From Echinicola arenosa (GTDB taxonomy: Bacteria > Bacteroidota > Bacteroidia > Cytophagales > Cyclobacteriaceae), in contig NZ_JACYTQ010000003.1 of NCBI RefSeq assembly GCF_014841125.1, positions 496,001 through 560,000 on the forward strand: DNA of 64,000 nucleotides, given 5' to 3'. Under the pieces are notes generated by a model. The model had not been told where the DNA came from. It ran no database searches and saw nothing but the letters and a program-made list of their open reading frames with translations. This document shows positions 1 to 9,597 of this stretch, one piece after another. The number at the start of each line of letters is the position of its first letter. Position 1 is the stretch's first letter. Position numbers and translations under genes: made by a program.

Positions 1-2612
1 CTTCAAACTGGGAGCAGCATGGGTTTGGAAATTATAACTATGGCCACGATCATAGGGAAAAAGACAGAAAATTGGGCCAAGAAACGGGCTTTTACAAGCA
101 TACTTTTAATGTCCCTCCTAACTGGAAAGGAAAAAGTATCCAAATTGTATTTGCAGGATCAATGACTGATACCAAGGTCAAAATCAATGGAAAAAGTGCA
201 GGTCCGATGCATCAAGGAGCCTTTTATGAATTTAAATATGATATTACTCACTTACTTCAGTATGGGAATGAAAATTTACTTGAGGTAGAAGTAGCTAAGC
301 ACTCCGATAACGAATCCATAAACAGAGCCGAAAGACAGGCGGACTTCTGGATTTTTGGAGGGATTTTTAGACCAGTATATCTTGAAGTATTTCCTGCCAC
401 TAACTTTAAGCGTATCGCTATTGATGCTAAAGCTTCTGGAGAATTCAATGTGCTCATTAAGACGAACAAACCCATCAAAAAAGGGGAAGTACATATTGAA
501 ATTACTGATTTGAATACCGGTCAAACTATAGGCAATTTTAAACACGTCTTAGAGCAATCAGAACCCAATTTCAAAGATCAGGTTAAAAATATTATTCCTT
601 GGAACCCGGAACGACCCAACTTATATAATGCCAAATTCACCCTTATCCAAAACGGGAAACCATTGTATACCCAAACAGAGCGGATAGGTTTCAGAACAGT
701 TGATTTGAGAGAAAATGATGGTCTGTACGTTAACGGAACCAAGGTAATGCTAAAAGGAGTGAACCGACATTCTTTTCACCCCAAAACAGGCCGTGCATTA
801 AGCGAAGCCAATCATAAAGAAGACATCAGCTTAATGAAAGAGATGAACATGAATGCTGTTCGGATGAGCCATTACCCTCCTGATGAGCGTTTTCTGGCTC
901 TTTGCGACTCTTTAGGCCTCTTTGTTCTGAACGAAGTGACAGGTTGGCAAGATGGTTATGATACCATAGTTGGTCCAAAATTAATCAAAGAAACGGTGCT
1001 AAGAGATGAGAACCATCCATCAGTGATCATATGGGATCATGGTAATGAAGGTGGTTGGGACTTTGCCAATGAAAAATGGTTTCATGTCTATGATATCCAA
1101 AAACGACCTGTAATTTATCCTTGGCTAAATAAGAATGGTATGGACGCTTTTCATTATCCAAAATTCAAAGCCGGGGTCAACAGACTTTCCAATGGAAATG
1201 AAGTGTTTATGCCTACCGAAATGCTTCATGGCCTATATGATGGTGGACACGGTGCAGGATTAGAGGATTATTGGACTGACTACCTTAAAAACCCTAGAGC
1301 CGCTGGAGGTTTTCTTTGGGTATTTTCTGATGAGGCCATTGAGAGAACCGACCGAGCAGATAGCTTAGATGCGGATAGAAATCATGCACCTGACGGAATC
1401 GTTGGCCCATACCGAGAAAAAGAAGGAAGTTTCTATACAATCAAAGACATTTGGTCTCCCGTCCAAATCAGTAAAAAATTGATTTCTGAGAATTTTGATG
1501 GCAAGATAATTATTGAAAATCATCATCATTATACAAGCCTAAAAGGCTTTAAAGTTGAATGGCAACTTTATGCTATTCAGCAGTGGCAAGAACATCCACT
1601 ACAATCAGGTAACTTGACTCTAGGAGATATTTTACCAGGAGAAGCTAAACAAATCCAATTACCATTAACAACCGATCTATCGATGGCTGATTGGTTAGAA
1701 GTCAAAATAAAAGATGAAACTGGGAATATGGTCAATAATTGGTCCTGGCCTATCCAGCAGCCCAAAGAATTCATCCAAGACCAACTCACGAACAAAGATG
1801 AAAACTCATCTTCTAATCCAAGCATGGTCACAAGTAATGAAGATTTTTGGCTTATAACAGCAGCAGGGCTAGAGTATGGTATCAACAAAAAAAATGGACA
1901 GTTGGAAAGCTTGAAAAAAAACGGTGTTTCAATTGCTTTCACTGGCCCAATACAAACTGCAGAATTCAAAGTTATTGATGTAACTCAAAGCAATGATGCA
2001 GATGGTAATATTGTAATCACAGGCAAATACGAAAGTTATCCTAAGGAAATTCAATGGACATTCTATGGTAACGGTTTGGTAAAATTCGAAGCTGCAGCAG
2101 CTTTTTCCAGAATGAACGAAGTCGAATATTTGGGTATCCATTTTTCTTTTCCTGAGGAAGCAGTCAAAAGCATTAAATGGATCGGAAATGGGCCTTACAG
2201 AGTCTGGCAAAACAGAATGAGAGGCCCTAAATTTGGCTTTTGGGAAAAGGGATACAACAATACCATTACTGGTTTCAGTCAAAAAGGAAAGCTGAGATAC
2301 CCTGAGTTCAAAGGATATCACTCTAACCTTTATGCTTATGAGCTATCCTACTCCAATGGTTCGTTTAAGGTTTATAATGAAACACCTGGCTTGTTCTTCA
2401 GGTTATTTACTCCTGAAGACTCTCCCTTTACCAATCAAAATTTAACTGTTCCTTTTCCTGAGGGAGATCTATCATTTCTATATAAAATCCCTGCTATTGG
2501 AACCAAGTTTCATGATGCCAAAGACCTCGGACCACAATCACAAAAAGGAAGCAGTGTCGGCCATGGCGGAGATGTCAATGATCCTATCATACTTTGGTTT
2601 GACTTTAGATAG
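1..2612 (+). CDS. Glycoside hydrolase family 2 protein (beta-galactosidase-like), 5'-truncated by the window edge
   Basis: The frame is open to the left edge (first full codon at base 3, reading SNWEQHGFGNYNYG), so the true start lies outside. Visible in order are the GH2 sugar-binding jelly roll, an Ig-like domain (the RxGFRTVD stretch near 660-710), the TIM barrel starting at LKGVNRHSFHP, and a long C-terminal beta-rich region. The acid/base Glu lies in WDHGNEGGW (codon near 1047) and a candidate nucleophile Glu in MPTEMLHG (near 1218), which matches the two-Glu retaining mechanism of GH2. The likely role is exo-hydrolysis of beta-galactosides or similar glycans in the periplasm. Substrate cannot be read from sequence, and a beta-glucuronidase or mannosidase specificity is possible. 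Family assignment is secure. Confidence 0.9.
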   Translation, partial: SNWEQHGFGNYNYGHDHREKDRKLGQETGFYKHTFNVPPNWKGKSIQIVFAGSMTDTKVKINGKSAGPMHQGAFYEFKYDITHLLQYGNENLLEVEVAKHSDNESINRAERQADFWIFGGIFRPVYLEVFPATNFKRIAIDAKASGEFNVLIKTNKPIKKGEVHIEITDLNTGQTIGNFKHVLEQSEPNFKDQVKNIIPWNPERPNLYNAKFTLIQNGKPLYTQTERIGFRTVDLRENDGLYVNGTKVMLKGVNRHSFHPKTGRALSEANHKEDISLMKEMNMNAVRMSHYPPDERFLALCDSLGLFVLNEVTGWQDGYDTIVGPKLIKETVLRDENHPSVIIWDHGNEGGWDFANEKWFHVYDIQKRPVIYPWLNKNGMDAFHYPKFKAGVNRLSNGNEVFMPTEMLHGLYDGGHGAGLEDYWTDYLKNPRAAGGFLWVFSDEAIERTDRADSLDADRNHAPDGIVGPYREKEGSFYTIKDIWSPVQISKKLISENFDGKIIIENHHHYTSLKGFKVEWQLYAIQQWQEHPLQSGNLTLGDILPGEAKQIQLPLTTDLSMADWLEVKIKDETGNMVNNWSWPIQQPKEFIQDQLTNKDENSSSNPSMVTSNEDFWLITAAGLEYGINKKNGQLESLKKNGVSIAFTGPIQTAEFKVIDVTQSNDADGNIVITGKYESYPKEIQWTFYGNGLVKFEAAAAFSRMNEVEYLGIHFSFPEEAVKSIKWIGNGPYRVWQNRMRGPKFGFWEKGYNNTITGFSQKGKLRYPEFKGYHSNLYAYELSYSNGSFKVYNETPGLFFRLFTPEDSPFTNQNLTVPFPEGDLSFLYKIPAIGTKFHDAKDLGPQSQKGSSVGHGGDVNDPIILWFDFR

Positions 2613-2671
2613 ATTCCTAAATTGAACCTTTTTTCACAAAAAACAGTATATTCTGAATAACGCCTAGCAAT

Positions 2672-5059
2672 ATGGATTTAAAATCTCTTTGGAAAAATAC
2701 AGAATATACTTTTGGTCTAAGTAATGATCTTTCCTTTCAGCCATTGATTAATTGGTGGGAGCAAAAAGTAAAAGAAGGAGATCTATATACTCCGCAGGTT
2801 CAAAGGTTTTTGGAGGACATCAAAAAGTATCCCATCCTAAATCAGGATAAAATTGATGTAAAAGCGCTTCAAGAAGATAAAGAAGCTTATGCTTTCATCG
2901 TACAATGTATATTTCCAGTATCACTTAATTTGTCCAGACAACTGTTTTTGATGTCGAAGCCTTTTGAGTTTGATATTATTTATAGTTCCCGACTATTTCA
3001 GGAAATGTTTTCAAGCCTTAGGGACAGCCCTGCCTGCTTTATTGAAGCGAAGCAAACAGAAATGTACTACTCAAAGCTTTTCCATGCTTATCAAGTTATT
3101 CTAAAGAAGTTTTACAGTATTGAAATAGAAGAGTCTAATTCATTGATCTATAAAATGATCAATATCAACGGAATAGATAAGTACTATTATTTGGAAATCA
3201 ATGTCGACTTTGTTGATGCTGAGGCCTTAATGGAACTTCCATCCAAGGAAACCATCATGAATTCTTGTTCAGGGACTACTCCATGTATGAATGATTTCAA
3301 TAGACTACAGCAAGTTTTACCTCTTGATAAGTTTAAGTTTAATGGCTTTTCAATTGGTTTTTTGAAAGATTTCACCGAAACTGAAAGCATTGCTGAACTG
3401 AACACGGCTTTGTTAAATGATCATGATTTTGCCTCTCCAAAGTTTTTGGAAACCATTGAAAGAAGTGTGAAGAGCTTATTGGGAAATGCTAAAATCAAAG
3501 TGGGAATTGCCGCATTCCAAAAATTTCAGGACAAATTCCTAATATCGGAAAAACGCTTGGCCAACAGTTACTTAATTAGGCAGATTTGCCAGATGGATTG
3601 TGACAAAAATTATGAAAGTGCCATAAATTTTCTATCCACTATCAGCGCACCAATTTTCCTCAATGAATTTGACGAATGTCCTGAGGCTAATAGTTCCTAC
3701 AAAACCATTAAACAGTTGGGCATTGAGGAAATAATTATTTTACCCTTGCAGTATGGGGATAGCCCTGTTGGGGTTTTGGAGATCTGTTCTGAGGAAAAGG
3801 GAATTTTAAACAACATGATGCTGTCCAAACTGAAAAACATCAATCAGCCCTTGGCAATGGCACTTCAAAAAAACAGCAAACAGTTTGAGTATGAAGTGCA
3901 GAAAGTCATCAGAAAAAACTATACCGCTATCCAACCATCCATCGAGTGGAAATTTCTTGATGTGGCTGTCCAAAATATTTTGGATCAGGAAAATGGAAAA
4001 AACTCCAAACTCCAACCTGTTATATTTGACGATGTTTACCCGCTTTATGCTGCTGTGGATATTCGAAATTCATCCGCCACACGTGTAGAGTCCATCCAAA
4101 AAGACTTGCAACAACAGCTGAAATTAGGTTCAGATATTATATCCCAAGCACTTGAAAGCCACTATTTGCCCGTATTGGAAAAAATGAAATTCAAAATTGG
4201 GCAGATGCTTCAAGATATCCAGTTGATCTTGATTTCTGAAGATGAATCAAAAATCAACCAATTTCTATTGGATGAATTGGAGCCTCTTTTCAAACACCTG
4301 AAAAAAGTTCAGCCTGAGCTAGAGCCTTTGGTCAATGATTACTTCTCCACCATGGATGCTGAGTTGGGAATACTTTATGAGAATAGAAAGGCATTTGAAG
4401 ATAGCCTTTCCATAATCAATCAAGCCATTGGGCAGCATATAGAGCAAGCTCAGGTTCAGGCCCAGAAAATGTTTCCGCATTATTTCGAGAAATACAAAAC
4501 GGATGGTATTGATTATAATATCTACATTGGCCAGTCCTTGGTAAAAGATCGGATGTTCGATCCTATTTATCTTAAAAACCTCAAACTTTGGCAACTCACC
4601 ACACTATGTGAAAGTGCGTTTTTAAGCCAATCTCTGAAGTCAAAACTCCCTATTCCACTTGAAACCACCCAGTTACTCCTAGTACACAGTGCACCACTGT
4701 CTATTAGTTTTAGGATGGATGAAAGGAAATTTGATGTAGAAGGAGCTTATAATATTCGCTACGAGATCATGAAAAAGCGAATAGACAAGGCCTTGATTTT
4801 AAACAGCAAAGAAAGGCTGACCCAACCAGGTACTATTGCCATCATCTATACCCAACCTAAAGAAGCAGAAGAATACTTGGATTACATCTATTATCTTCAA
4901 AACAAAGGACTTCTAGGAGATAAAGTAGAACAACTAGACCTGGAAGATTTGCAGGGTGTAAATGGTTTGAAAGCCTTGAGGATCAATTTGGCTGATATTC
5001 CATATTCTGATTATCCAAATAAGCAAAAAGACAAAATCAAAACTGATAACCAAAAGTAA
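2672..5059 (+). CDS. GAF-domain-containing protein of unknown function
   Basis: This is a 795-residue soluble protein with no signal peptide or clear membrane segment. A GAF-like section lies around residues 290-400 (LISEKRLANSYLIRQI through GIEEIIILPLQYGDSPVGVLEI), the small-molecule-sensing fold of many regulators. The N-terminal 280 and C-terminal 390 residues are helical and match nothing I recognise. I see no kinase, cyclase, HD or DNA-binding motif, so any output must come from an unknown domain or a partner. It starts 60 bases after the GH2 gene, perhaps co-transcribed. Its last 23 bases overlap the convergent phosphoesterase-barrel gene. It is probably a cytoplasmic sensor or scaffold; only the GAF call has support. 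Confidence 0.72.
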   Translation: MDLKSLWKNTEYTFGLSNDLSFQPLINWWEQKVKEGDLYTPQVQRFLEDIKKYPILNQDKIDVKALQEDKEAYAFIVQCIFPVSLNLSRQLFLMSKPFEFDIIYSSRLFQEMFSSLRDSPACFIEAKQTEMYYSKLFHAYQVILKKFYSIEIEESNSLIYKMININGIDKYYYLEINVDFVDAEALMELPSKETIMNSCSGTTPCMNDFNRLQQVLPLDKFKFNGFSIGFLKDFTETESIAELNTALLNDHDFASPKFLETIERSVKSLLGNAKIKVGIAAFQKFQDKFLISEKRLANSYLIRQICQMDCDKNYESAINFLSTISAPIFLNEFDECPEANSSYKTIKQLGIEEIIILPLQYGDSPVGVLEICSEEKGILNNMMLSKLKNINQPLAMALQKNSKQFEYEVQKVIRKNYTAIQPSIEWKFLDVAVQNILDQENGKNSKLQPVIFDDVYPLYAAVDIRNSSATRVESIQKDLQQQLKLGSDIISQALESHYLPVLEKMKFKIGQMLQDIQLILISEDESKINQFLLDELEPLFKHLKKVQPELEPLVNDYFSTMDAELGILYENRKAFEDSLSIINQAIGQHIEQAQVQAQKMFPHYFEKYKTDGIDYNIYIGQSLVKDRMFDPIYLKNLKLWQLTTLCESAFLSQSLKSKLPIPLETTQLLLVHSAPLSISFRMDERKFDVEGAYNIRYEIMKKRIDKALILNSKERLTQPGTIAIIYTQPKEAEEYLDYIYYLQNKGLLGDKVEQLDLEDLQGVNGLKALRINLADIPYSDYPNKQKDKIKTDNQK

Positions 5060-8000
5060 AGGTAGGCAATACCCCTTCTTTGCTAATGGCCACTGTGCCG
5101 GAAAGCACCATCAAATTCAAAGGTGCCAACCAAACTCCAGCTCCAAAGCTATTGTGCCATTTGGAGCTGTTTTCATCTTTGTACCACACTCTTCCTATGT
5201 CATGGAAAATAGTAACTCCAACTGTGGCTGGAAAGAGATAGGTTGTAAAATCACTTAACCTGATGCGGGCTTCTGTATTGTTATAAATCATCGCATCTCC
5301 AGCAAACCTACTTCTTCGATATCCTCTCAAATTGTCCATTCCTCCCAGTGTTTGGGCTTGGAAAAATTCATATTGACCCCAATTGACACCTCCTCCAAAT
5401 TGGGTGGCCCAAGTGATAATTGATGGAATCTGTCTGCTCCAATAAAGTGTCAAAGCTGTATTCATCTGTGTTAAGTCACCACTGTATTCATTGATTCCTT
5501 GCAGATGGCTAAACTGTTGTACAAATTTCACCCCACGATTGGGCATCTTGGGGTGATCTGTATCATCAACTACCAACTGAGCATTCAACCCTGCATATAG
5601 TTTGGCATTTTCCAAATCCTGTACATCCACATCTGTCTGATCTGGTGAATAGATATACTTGCCAAAATTATCATCTTCATCCATCCGGGTCCGCTGTAAC
5701 AGTGGCCCAACCCTGAAAAGAACATTTTTAGTAAGATCCTTTCTCAACCAAGTGTTGAGATTGATTTGGTTGTAGCGTACACGATAATATTTGTAGCCAT
5801 ATTTGTCCTTGTCAAACTCTGCCCTCTCGTTTCCGTATCCAAAAAAGTTATTGACATAATTGGGTGCCTTGATTGTAGCATCCCATTCCACGTCCCAATC
5901 CTTAAGTACATCCACTGCCCTGCCCTGATAGTATAAATTAACAGCCAAAGTCTTGATGGCTATATTAGCTTTAATACTTTGTTGCATCGCAAAAGGCTCT
6001 TTCCTAAACCCTTGAGTAGTCCATTGTACCCCACCTCCAAGAAATATACCATCGTCTACATTGTACTCTAAAGATACGAGCGGAAATAACATGTCATACT
6101 TAAAAGCTTTACGGTCATATTCATAAACAGAAGGTTTTTTGGAAGATATCAACTTAGATGATTCTCCTAACAACAATGTATCCTGCTGCTTATTCCAATG
6201 GTAAACTAGATTTGCTTTATGGTCCAAATCACTTTTATCCTGAATTAAATTGGTATCAAATCCACCCAAAACCCGTACTTTAATTTCACCAGGGCCTGAT
6301 CCAGTAATTTCAAAAATATCCTCCCCCCCCAATCCATAAATTCTGATTTCATTGGTTTCATTAGGGTCGAATTTCCTGTTATAGATTTTTTGCTTTACAT
6401 TCCCTTTTTTGGAAATCTTGCTGACTTCCACGTCCACTTTGCCATCATCTTCATGTCTGATTTCAAACAGCTCACTTTTTTGGGTTCCATACACATCAAC
6501 AGCTTTGGAAATAAACTCATAGTACTTTAAAGCTTCCTTCTTTAACCAACTTCTCCGATATTTAAGTTTATCCGTTATTTCAATACCTCTGTGTACGTAA
6601 ATTTCATCCGGCAAACTGTGTACCGCCCCCTCAATGACTTCATCATCCATACGCTCAAGAAACTTATCAGCTTCCTCCTCCCAGTCCTCTTTGTCAAGAT
6701 CGTTTAAAAAAGATCGATCAAAATAGCGTCCATTGAACATAAAACCATTCACATCCCGCATCTCATATCCAAAGCCTTGGAATTTGGGCATGATCCATTT
6801 TCGGCTAAATATCTTGGGCAACACGCCCTCATTTACAAAAAATGCTTGATCTCTGTCTCTGGGCACAGGCACGAATGCTCTTCCCTTTTTGTCCTCAACC
6901 CCAATCCATCTCCATTGGTCATCATGTCTGTCCCAATCCCCTATATACAAATCCAAAAGTCTAGCCCTCAAAATCTTCTTTTGGTCCAATTCATAGTCCT
7001 GATCTCCATAGCGTTTTCTCAACATTTTATCTGTACTATAAAACTTGTATTCTTCATCCTCCAGTTTTTCAGGAGTGATTTCACGCTCTTCATAAAGGTA
7101 GACTGCATTTCCAAAATTTTTCTGATAAATACCCAATTCAGGATCGTCTGGTAACCACACCAACTCTGGATTAGTATGGAATACTTTTGCTGCATCAGCC
7201 AATTTGGGGATAATCAAAGCGCCATAGGGATGGGAAGCTGAAATTTGATCTTGGACAATATCTTTAGCAACCGTATTTCTAAGTACCGCCGGAATAGCCG
7301 CTTCAGGAAATTTATCCACCGACCTCAACACAAATTCATTTCCAGTTGAATCAGCCAACCTTAAAGACCTCGTCTGCATTCCTCCTCCTCGCTTGACAAT
7401 CTCCATTCCTCCTCTTTCCTTTTTTAAATCAAACGTGCGGAACCAAATGGGTTGTCCCCATTCATTCCGATAGTTTTTTCCATAAAACTTCTCTTCTTCG
7501 GGCCCTGCAAAATACTGTTGGCTTACTGCCGCCTTGACAGAATCTCGAAATGGCAACTTGGCTTGGATAACTTCCTGCTGCTGCCCACTTGATTTTGTAT
7601 AGACTATATCAGAGTAAATCGGGTCAAAACCTTCTTCTAAACTGTAAAAATCCAACTTGACCTCACCATTTGAATAAAAGTCAAGAACCGCCAAGCCTTG
7701 TTGCTCGTAAGTAAATTCCGCCGGATTTTTCTTCTTGATCAATGTACTTTTAGATCCTGCACCGCTCACAATATGGCGTGCTTCCGGAGTAATGGTATAC
7801 TCCAAAGCATGCTCATGCCCAGAAAGCACCACCACATTAGGATGACCTTCCATGATAGCTTCCATGCTTTTGATTAATTGCTGATATTTTGGGTGAGGAA
7901 CATCCTGAATATTGCCCAAATAAGTTCTATACAAAGGATAAATCGAACCAATTACCGGCAATGGAATGTATAGATCTGGGTTAATGGCAGTAAAGGGAAA

Positions 8001-8684
8001 GAGATGGTCCTTCCAGCTAAAAGCTCCGTTATGCTCTCCAAAGGTCTCCATGGGATGGTGCATGGCGAGTAACACTAATTTATCCTGATTGGCTTCAAAG
8101 ACATCCCCAATAGCTGCTATCAATTCATCTTCAGACTTATATTCACAATCTGAATCAAGTCCAGGCCTGTTGACCGGCTGAAGCCACCATTGACTATCAA
8201 TAGCTATCAACACAGTATGTTCATTCAGTTCCCGCACATAAGGACCAGGACAGCCATCTTGCGGAACCCAAAAAACATTGTTCAGGTGTAATGAATCCAC
8301 ATAGGCTTGTGCTCTAAGAATTGCATTCCAGCCTCCATCATGTCCTTTCTCCCAATCATGATTACCAGGAATCATCCAGATTTCTCCTTCTACCTGATTG
8401 GAAAATGCAAACTGAGCGTCTAAGATAGCCTTACTTAAGGTCTCCCTTTTATCCCCCAATTCGGGCATGCCTTTAGGATAAATATTATCCCCTAAAAAAA
8501 TAACATCCGATTTAATTCCACTAAGCTCTCTCTTGAGCATCTTTTCCACCATCAGACTTACAGGATGAGAGTTGCCATCTAGCTGTCCACCATCCCCGAT
8601 AAGGTAAAGCCTTTGAGTGATTTCTTGTGAAAATGAGCTTCCAACTAATCCAAACCATAAAATTATCAATAAGCTCCTTTTCAT
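5037..8684 (-). CDS. Metallophosphoesterase / kinase-like / BamA-type outer-membrane barrel fusion
   Basis: This is a 1215-residue exported protein with a Sec signal peptide (residues 1-20, ending SSFSQ). Residues 25-345 carry the calcineurin-type metallophosphoesterase motifs: GDGG (30-33), GDNIYPKG (65-72), GNHDW (107-111), MHHP (208-211) and SGHEH (288-292). Residues 425-640 hold a glycine-rich loop with LRSVDK, then IGDWDRHDDQW (581-591) and PVPRDRDQAF (606-615), which resemble the catalytic and metal motifs of HipA/Fam20-like kinases; that is my inference. The C-terminal 350 residues form a surface-antigen (BamA/TamA-like) beta barrel ending in Phe. The enzymatic part should face the periplasm or the surface. 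It overlaps the upstream lipoprotein gene by ATGA. Phosphoesterase and barrel calls are firm; kinase activity is unproven. Confidence 0.85.
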   Translation of the reverse strand: MKRSLLIILWFGLVGSSFSQEITQRLYLIGDGGQLDGNSHPVSLMVEKMLKRELSGIKSDVIFLGDNIYPKGMPELGDKRETLSKAILDAQFAFSNQVEGEIWMIPGNHDWEKGHDGGWNAILRAQAYVDSLHLNNVFWVPQDGCPGPYVRELNEHTVLIAIDSQWWLQPVNRPGLDSDCEYKSEDELIAAIGDVFEANQDKLVLLAMHHPMETFGEHNGAFSWKDHLFPFTAINPDLYIPLPVIGSIYPLYRTYLGNIQDVPHPKYQQLIKSMEAIMEGHPNVVVLSGHEHALEYTITPEARHIVSGAGSKSTLIKKKNPAEFTYEQQGLAVLDFYSNGEVKLDFYSLEEGFDPIYSDIVYTKSSGQQQEVIQAKLPFRDSVKAAVSQQYFAGPEEEKFYGKNYRNEWGQPIWFRTFDLKKERGGMEIVKRGGGMQTRSLRLADSTGNEFVLRSVDKFPEAAIPAVLRNTVAKDIVQDQISASHPYGALIIPKLADAAKVFHTNPELVWLPDDPELGIYQKNFGNAVYLYEEREITPEKLEDEEYKFYSTDKMLRKRYGDQDYELDQKKILRARLLDLYIGDWDRHDDQWRWIGVEDKKGRAFVPVPRDRDQAFFVNEGVLPKIFSRKWIMPKFQGFGYEMRDVNGFMFNGRYFDRSFLNDLDKEDWEEEADKFLERMDDEVIEGAVHSLPDEIYVHRGIEITDKLKYRRSWLKKEALKYYEFISKAVDVYGTQKSELFEIRHEDDGKVDVEVSKISKKGNVKQKIYNRKFDPNETNEIRIYGLGGEDIFEITGSGPGEIKVRVLGGFDTNLIQDKSDLDHKANLVYHWNKQQDTLLLGESSKLISSKKPSVYEYDRKAFKYDMLFPLVSLEYNVDDGIFLGGGVQWTTQGFRKEPFAMQQSIKANIAIKTLAVNLYYQGRAVDVLKDWDVEWDATIKAPNYVNNFFGYGNERAEFDKDKYGYKYYRVRYNQINLNTWLRKDLTKNVLFRVGPLLQRTRMDEDDNFGKYIYSPDQTDVDVQDLENAKLYAGLNAQLVVDDTDHPKMPNRGVKFVQQFSHLQGINEYSGDLTQMNTALTLYWSRQIPSIITWATQFGGGVNWGQYEFFQAQTLGGMDNLRGYRRSRFAGDAMIYNNTEARIRLSDFTTYLFPATVGVTIFHDIGRVWYKDENSSKWHNSFGAGVWLAPLNLMVLSGTVAISKEGVLPTFTFGYQF

Positions 8685-9544
8685 TTCATTTCAGGTTTAT
8701 AGGAGAACTTTAAAATATTGGCATTCCCTCCGTCCGCTTCATTGGAGATAAACATATTGCCTGTATCATCAAAAGTGATTCCTTCAGCTTGCTTAAATAA
8801 TTTAGGATCAAGTCTGTGCAAAGACTCCATATCCCCAAATTTATCCATTATCAAAAGCCATTTCCCCACTGATGAAAGGACATATAACTTGCCAGAAATG
8901 GGATGCAATGCCGTAGCTGAAGGCTTTATTGTCAATTTATACTCGTCTTGTTCATGTAGAAGCCTACGCATTTTCTTTTCCGTCAATTTAAAATCCTTGG
9001 CTTCTGAATACTTACCTTCTTTTATATTAAACCAAAATGCGCTGGAAACATTCTTATCATCATCTAATTTGCACTCCTTACAAAATAATATAAGCTTTTC
9101 TTCATCAAAATGACCAACAGATTCAAGATCACGCTTACCTTCATATGGAAAATTGTATTTAATTGAACTTACATCTTGGTCGAAAACATTTCTAACTTCA
9201 TATAAATCACCATTACTCTTCAATGCAAACAACCTATCACCAGTCCATAAAACATCCTCAACATCCATGTTTTTGGCAAACTTGCTCATGCGAATTACCC
9301 TATTATTTGGCCAAGCAATTTCATAGATTACTGAAGACTCATCTTCTATGAGCCAAAAGTTACCATTAGGAGCTAAAGTCAGTCCTGACACTTCATCCAA
9401 TCTTTCCGGAAGAATAAGTTTTTCTGGCTCAGCTAAATTATATCCAGGAGGAGAAATATACTCACCATCAAAACGTTTTTCTCTCAATCCACAAGATGAA
9501 ATTATAACAAAAAAGAAAAAGACTATAAATTTAAAGTGATGCAT
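8681..9544 (-). CDS. SdiA-regulated-like beta-propeller lipoprotein
   Basis: This 287-residue protein has a lipoprotein signal peptide with lipobox ISSC (cysteine near residue 18). The body shows propeller-like repeats: LDEVSGLTLAPNGNFWLIEDES, VEDVLWTGDRLFALKSNGDLYEV, then near the end AEGITFDDTGNMFISNEADGG. This matches the SdiA-regulated family, a phytase-like fold. It probably sits in the outer membrane facing the periplasm. Its stop overlaps the start of the phosphoesterase-barrel gene by four bases (ATGA), so the two are translationally coupled and probably act together on a phosphorylated or cell-surface substrate. The real substrate is unknown. An NHL-type or calcium-binding propeller without enzymatic activity is the main alternative. 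Confidence 0.78.
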   Translation of the reverse strand: MHHFKFIVFFFFVIISSCGLREKRFDGEYISPPGYNLAEPEKLILPERLDEVSGLTLAPNGNFWLIEDESSVIYEIAWPNNRVIRMSKFAKNMDVEDVLWTGDRLFALKSNGDLYEVRNVFDQDVSSIKYNFPYEGKRDLESVGHFDEEKLILFCKECKLDDDKNVSSAFWFNIKEGKYSEAKDFKLTEKKMRRLLHEQDEYKLTIKPSATALHPISGKLYVLSSVGKWLLIMDKFGDMESLHRLDPKLFKQAEGITFDDTGNMFISNEADGGNANILKFSYKPEMK

Positions 9545-9597
9545 GCTTTAGTGATATATTACTGTTAAATTTAGTTTTTTCAAGGGACATAAAAAGT

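Noticed and set aside
1-71. A frameshift or internal start for the GH2 gene
   Set aside because: The frame continues without a stop to base 3 and encodes typical GH2 sequence, so the gene is simply cut by the window edge.
6870-7000. HipA-type toxin from the DRH motif in the fusion protein
   Set aside because: The motif lies in an exported outer-membrane protein with no HipB-like gene nearby; a toxin-antitoxin module does not fit.
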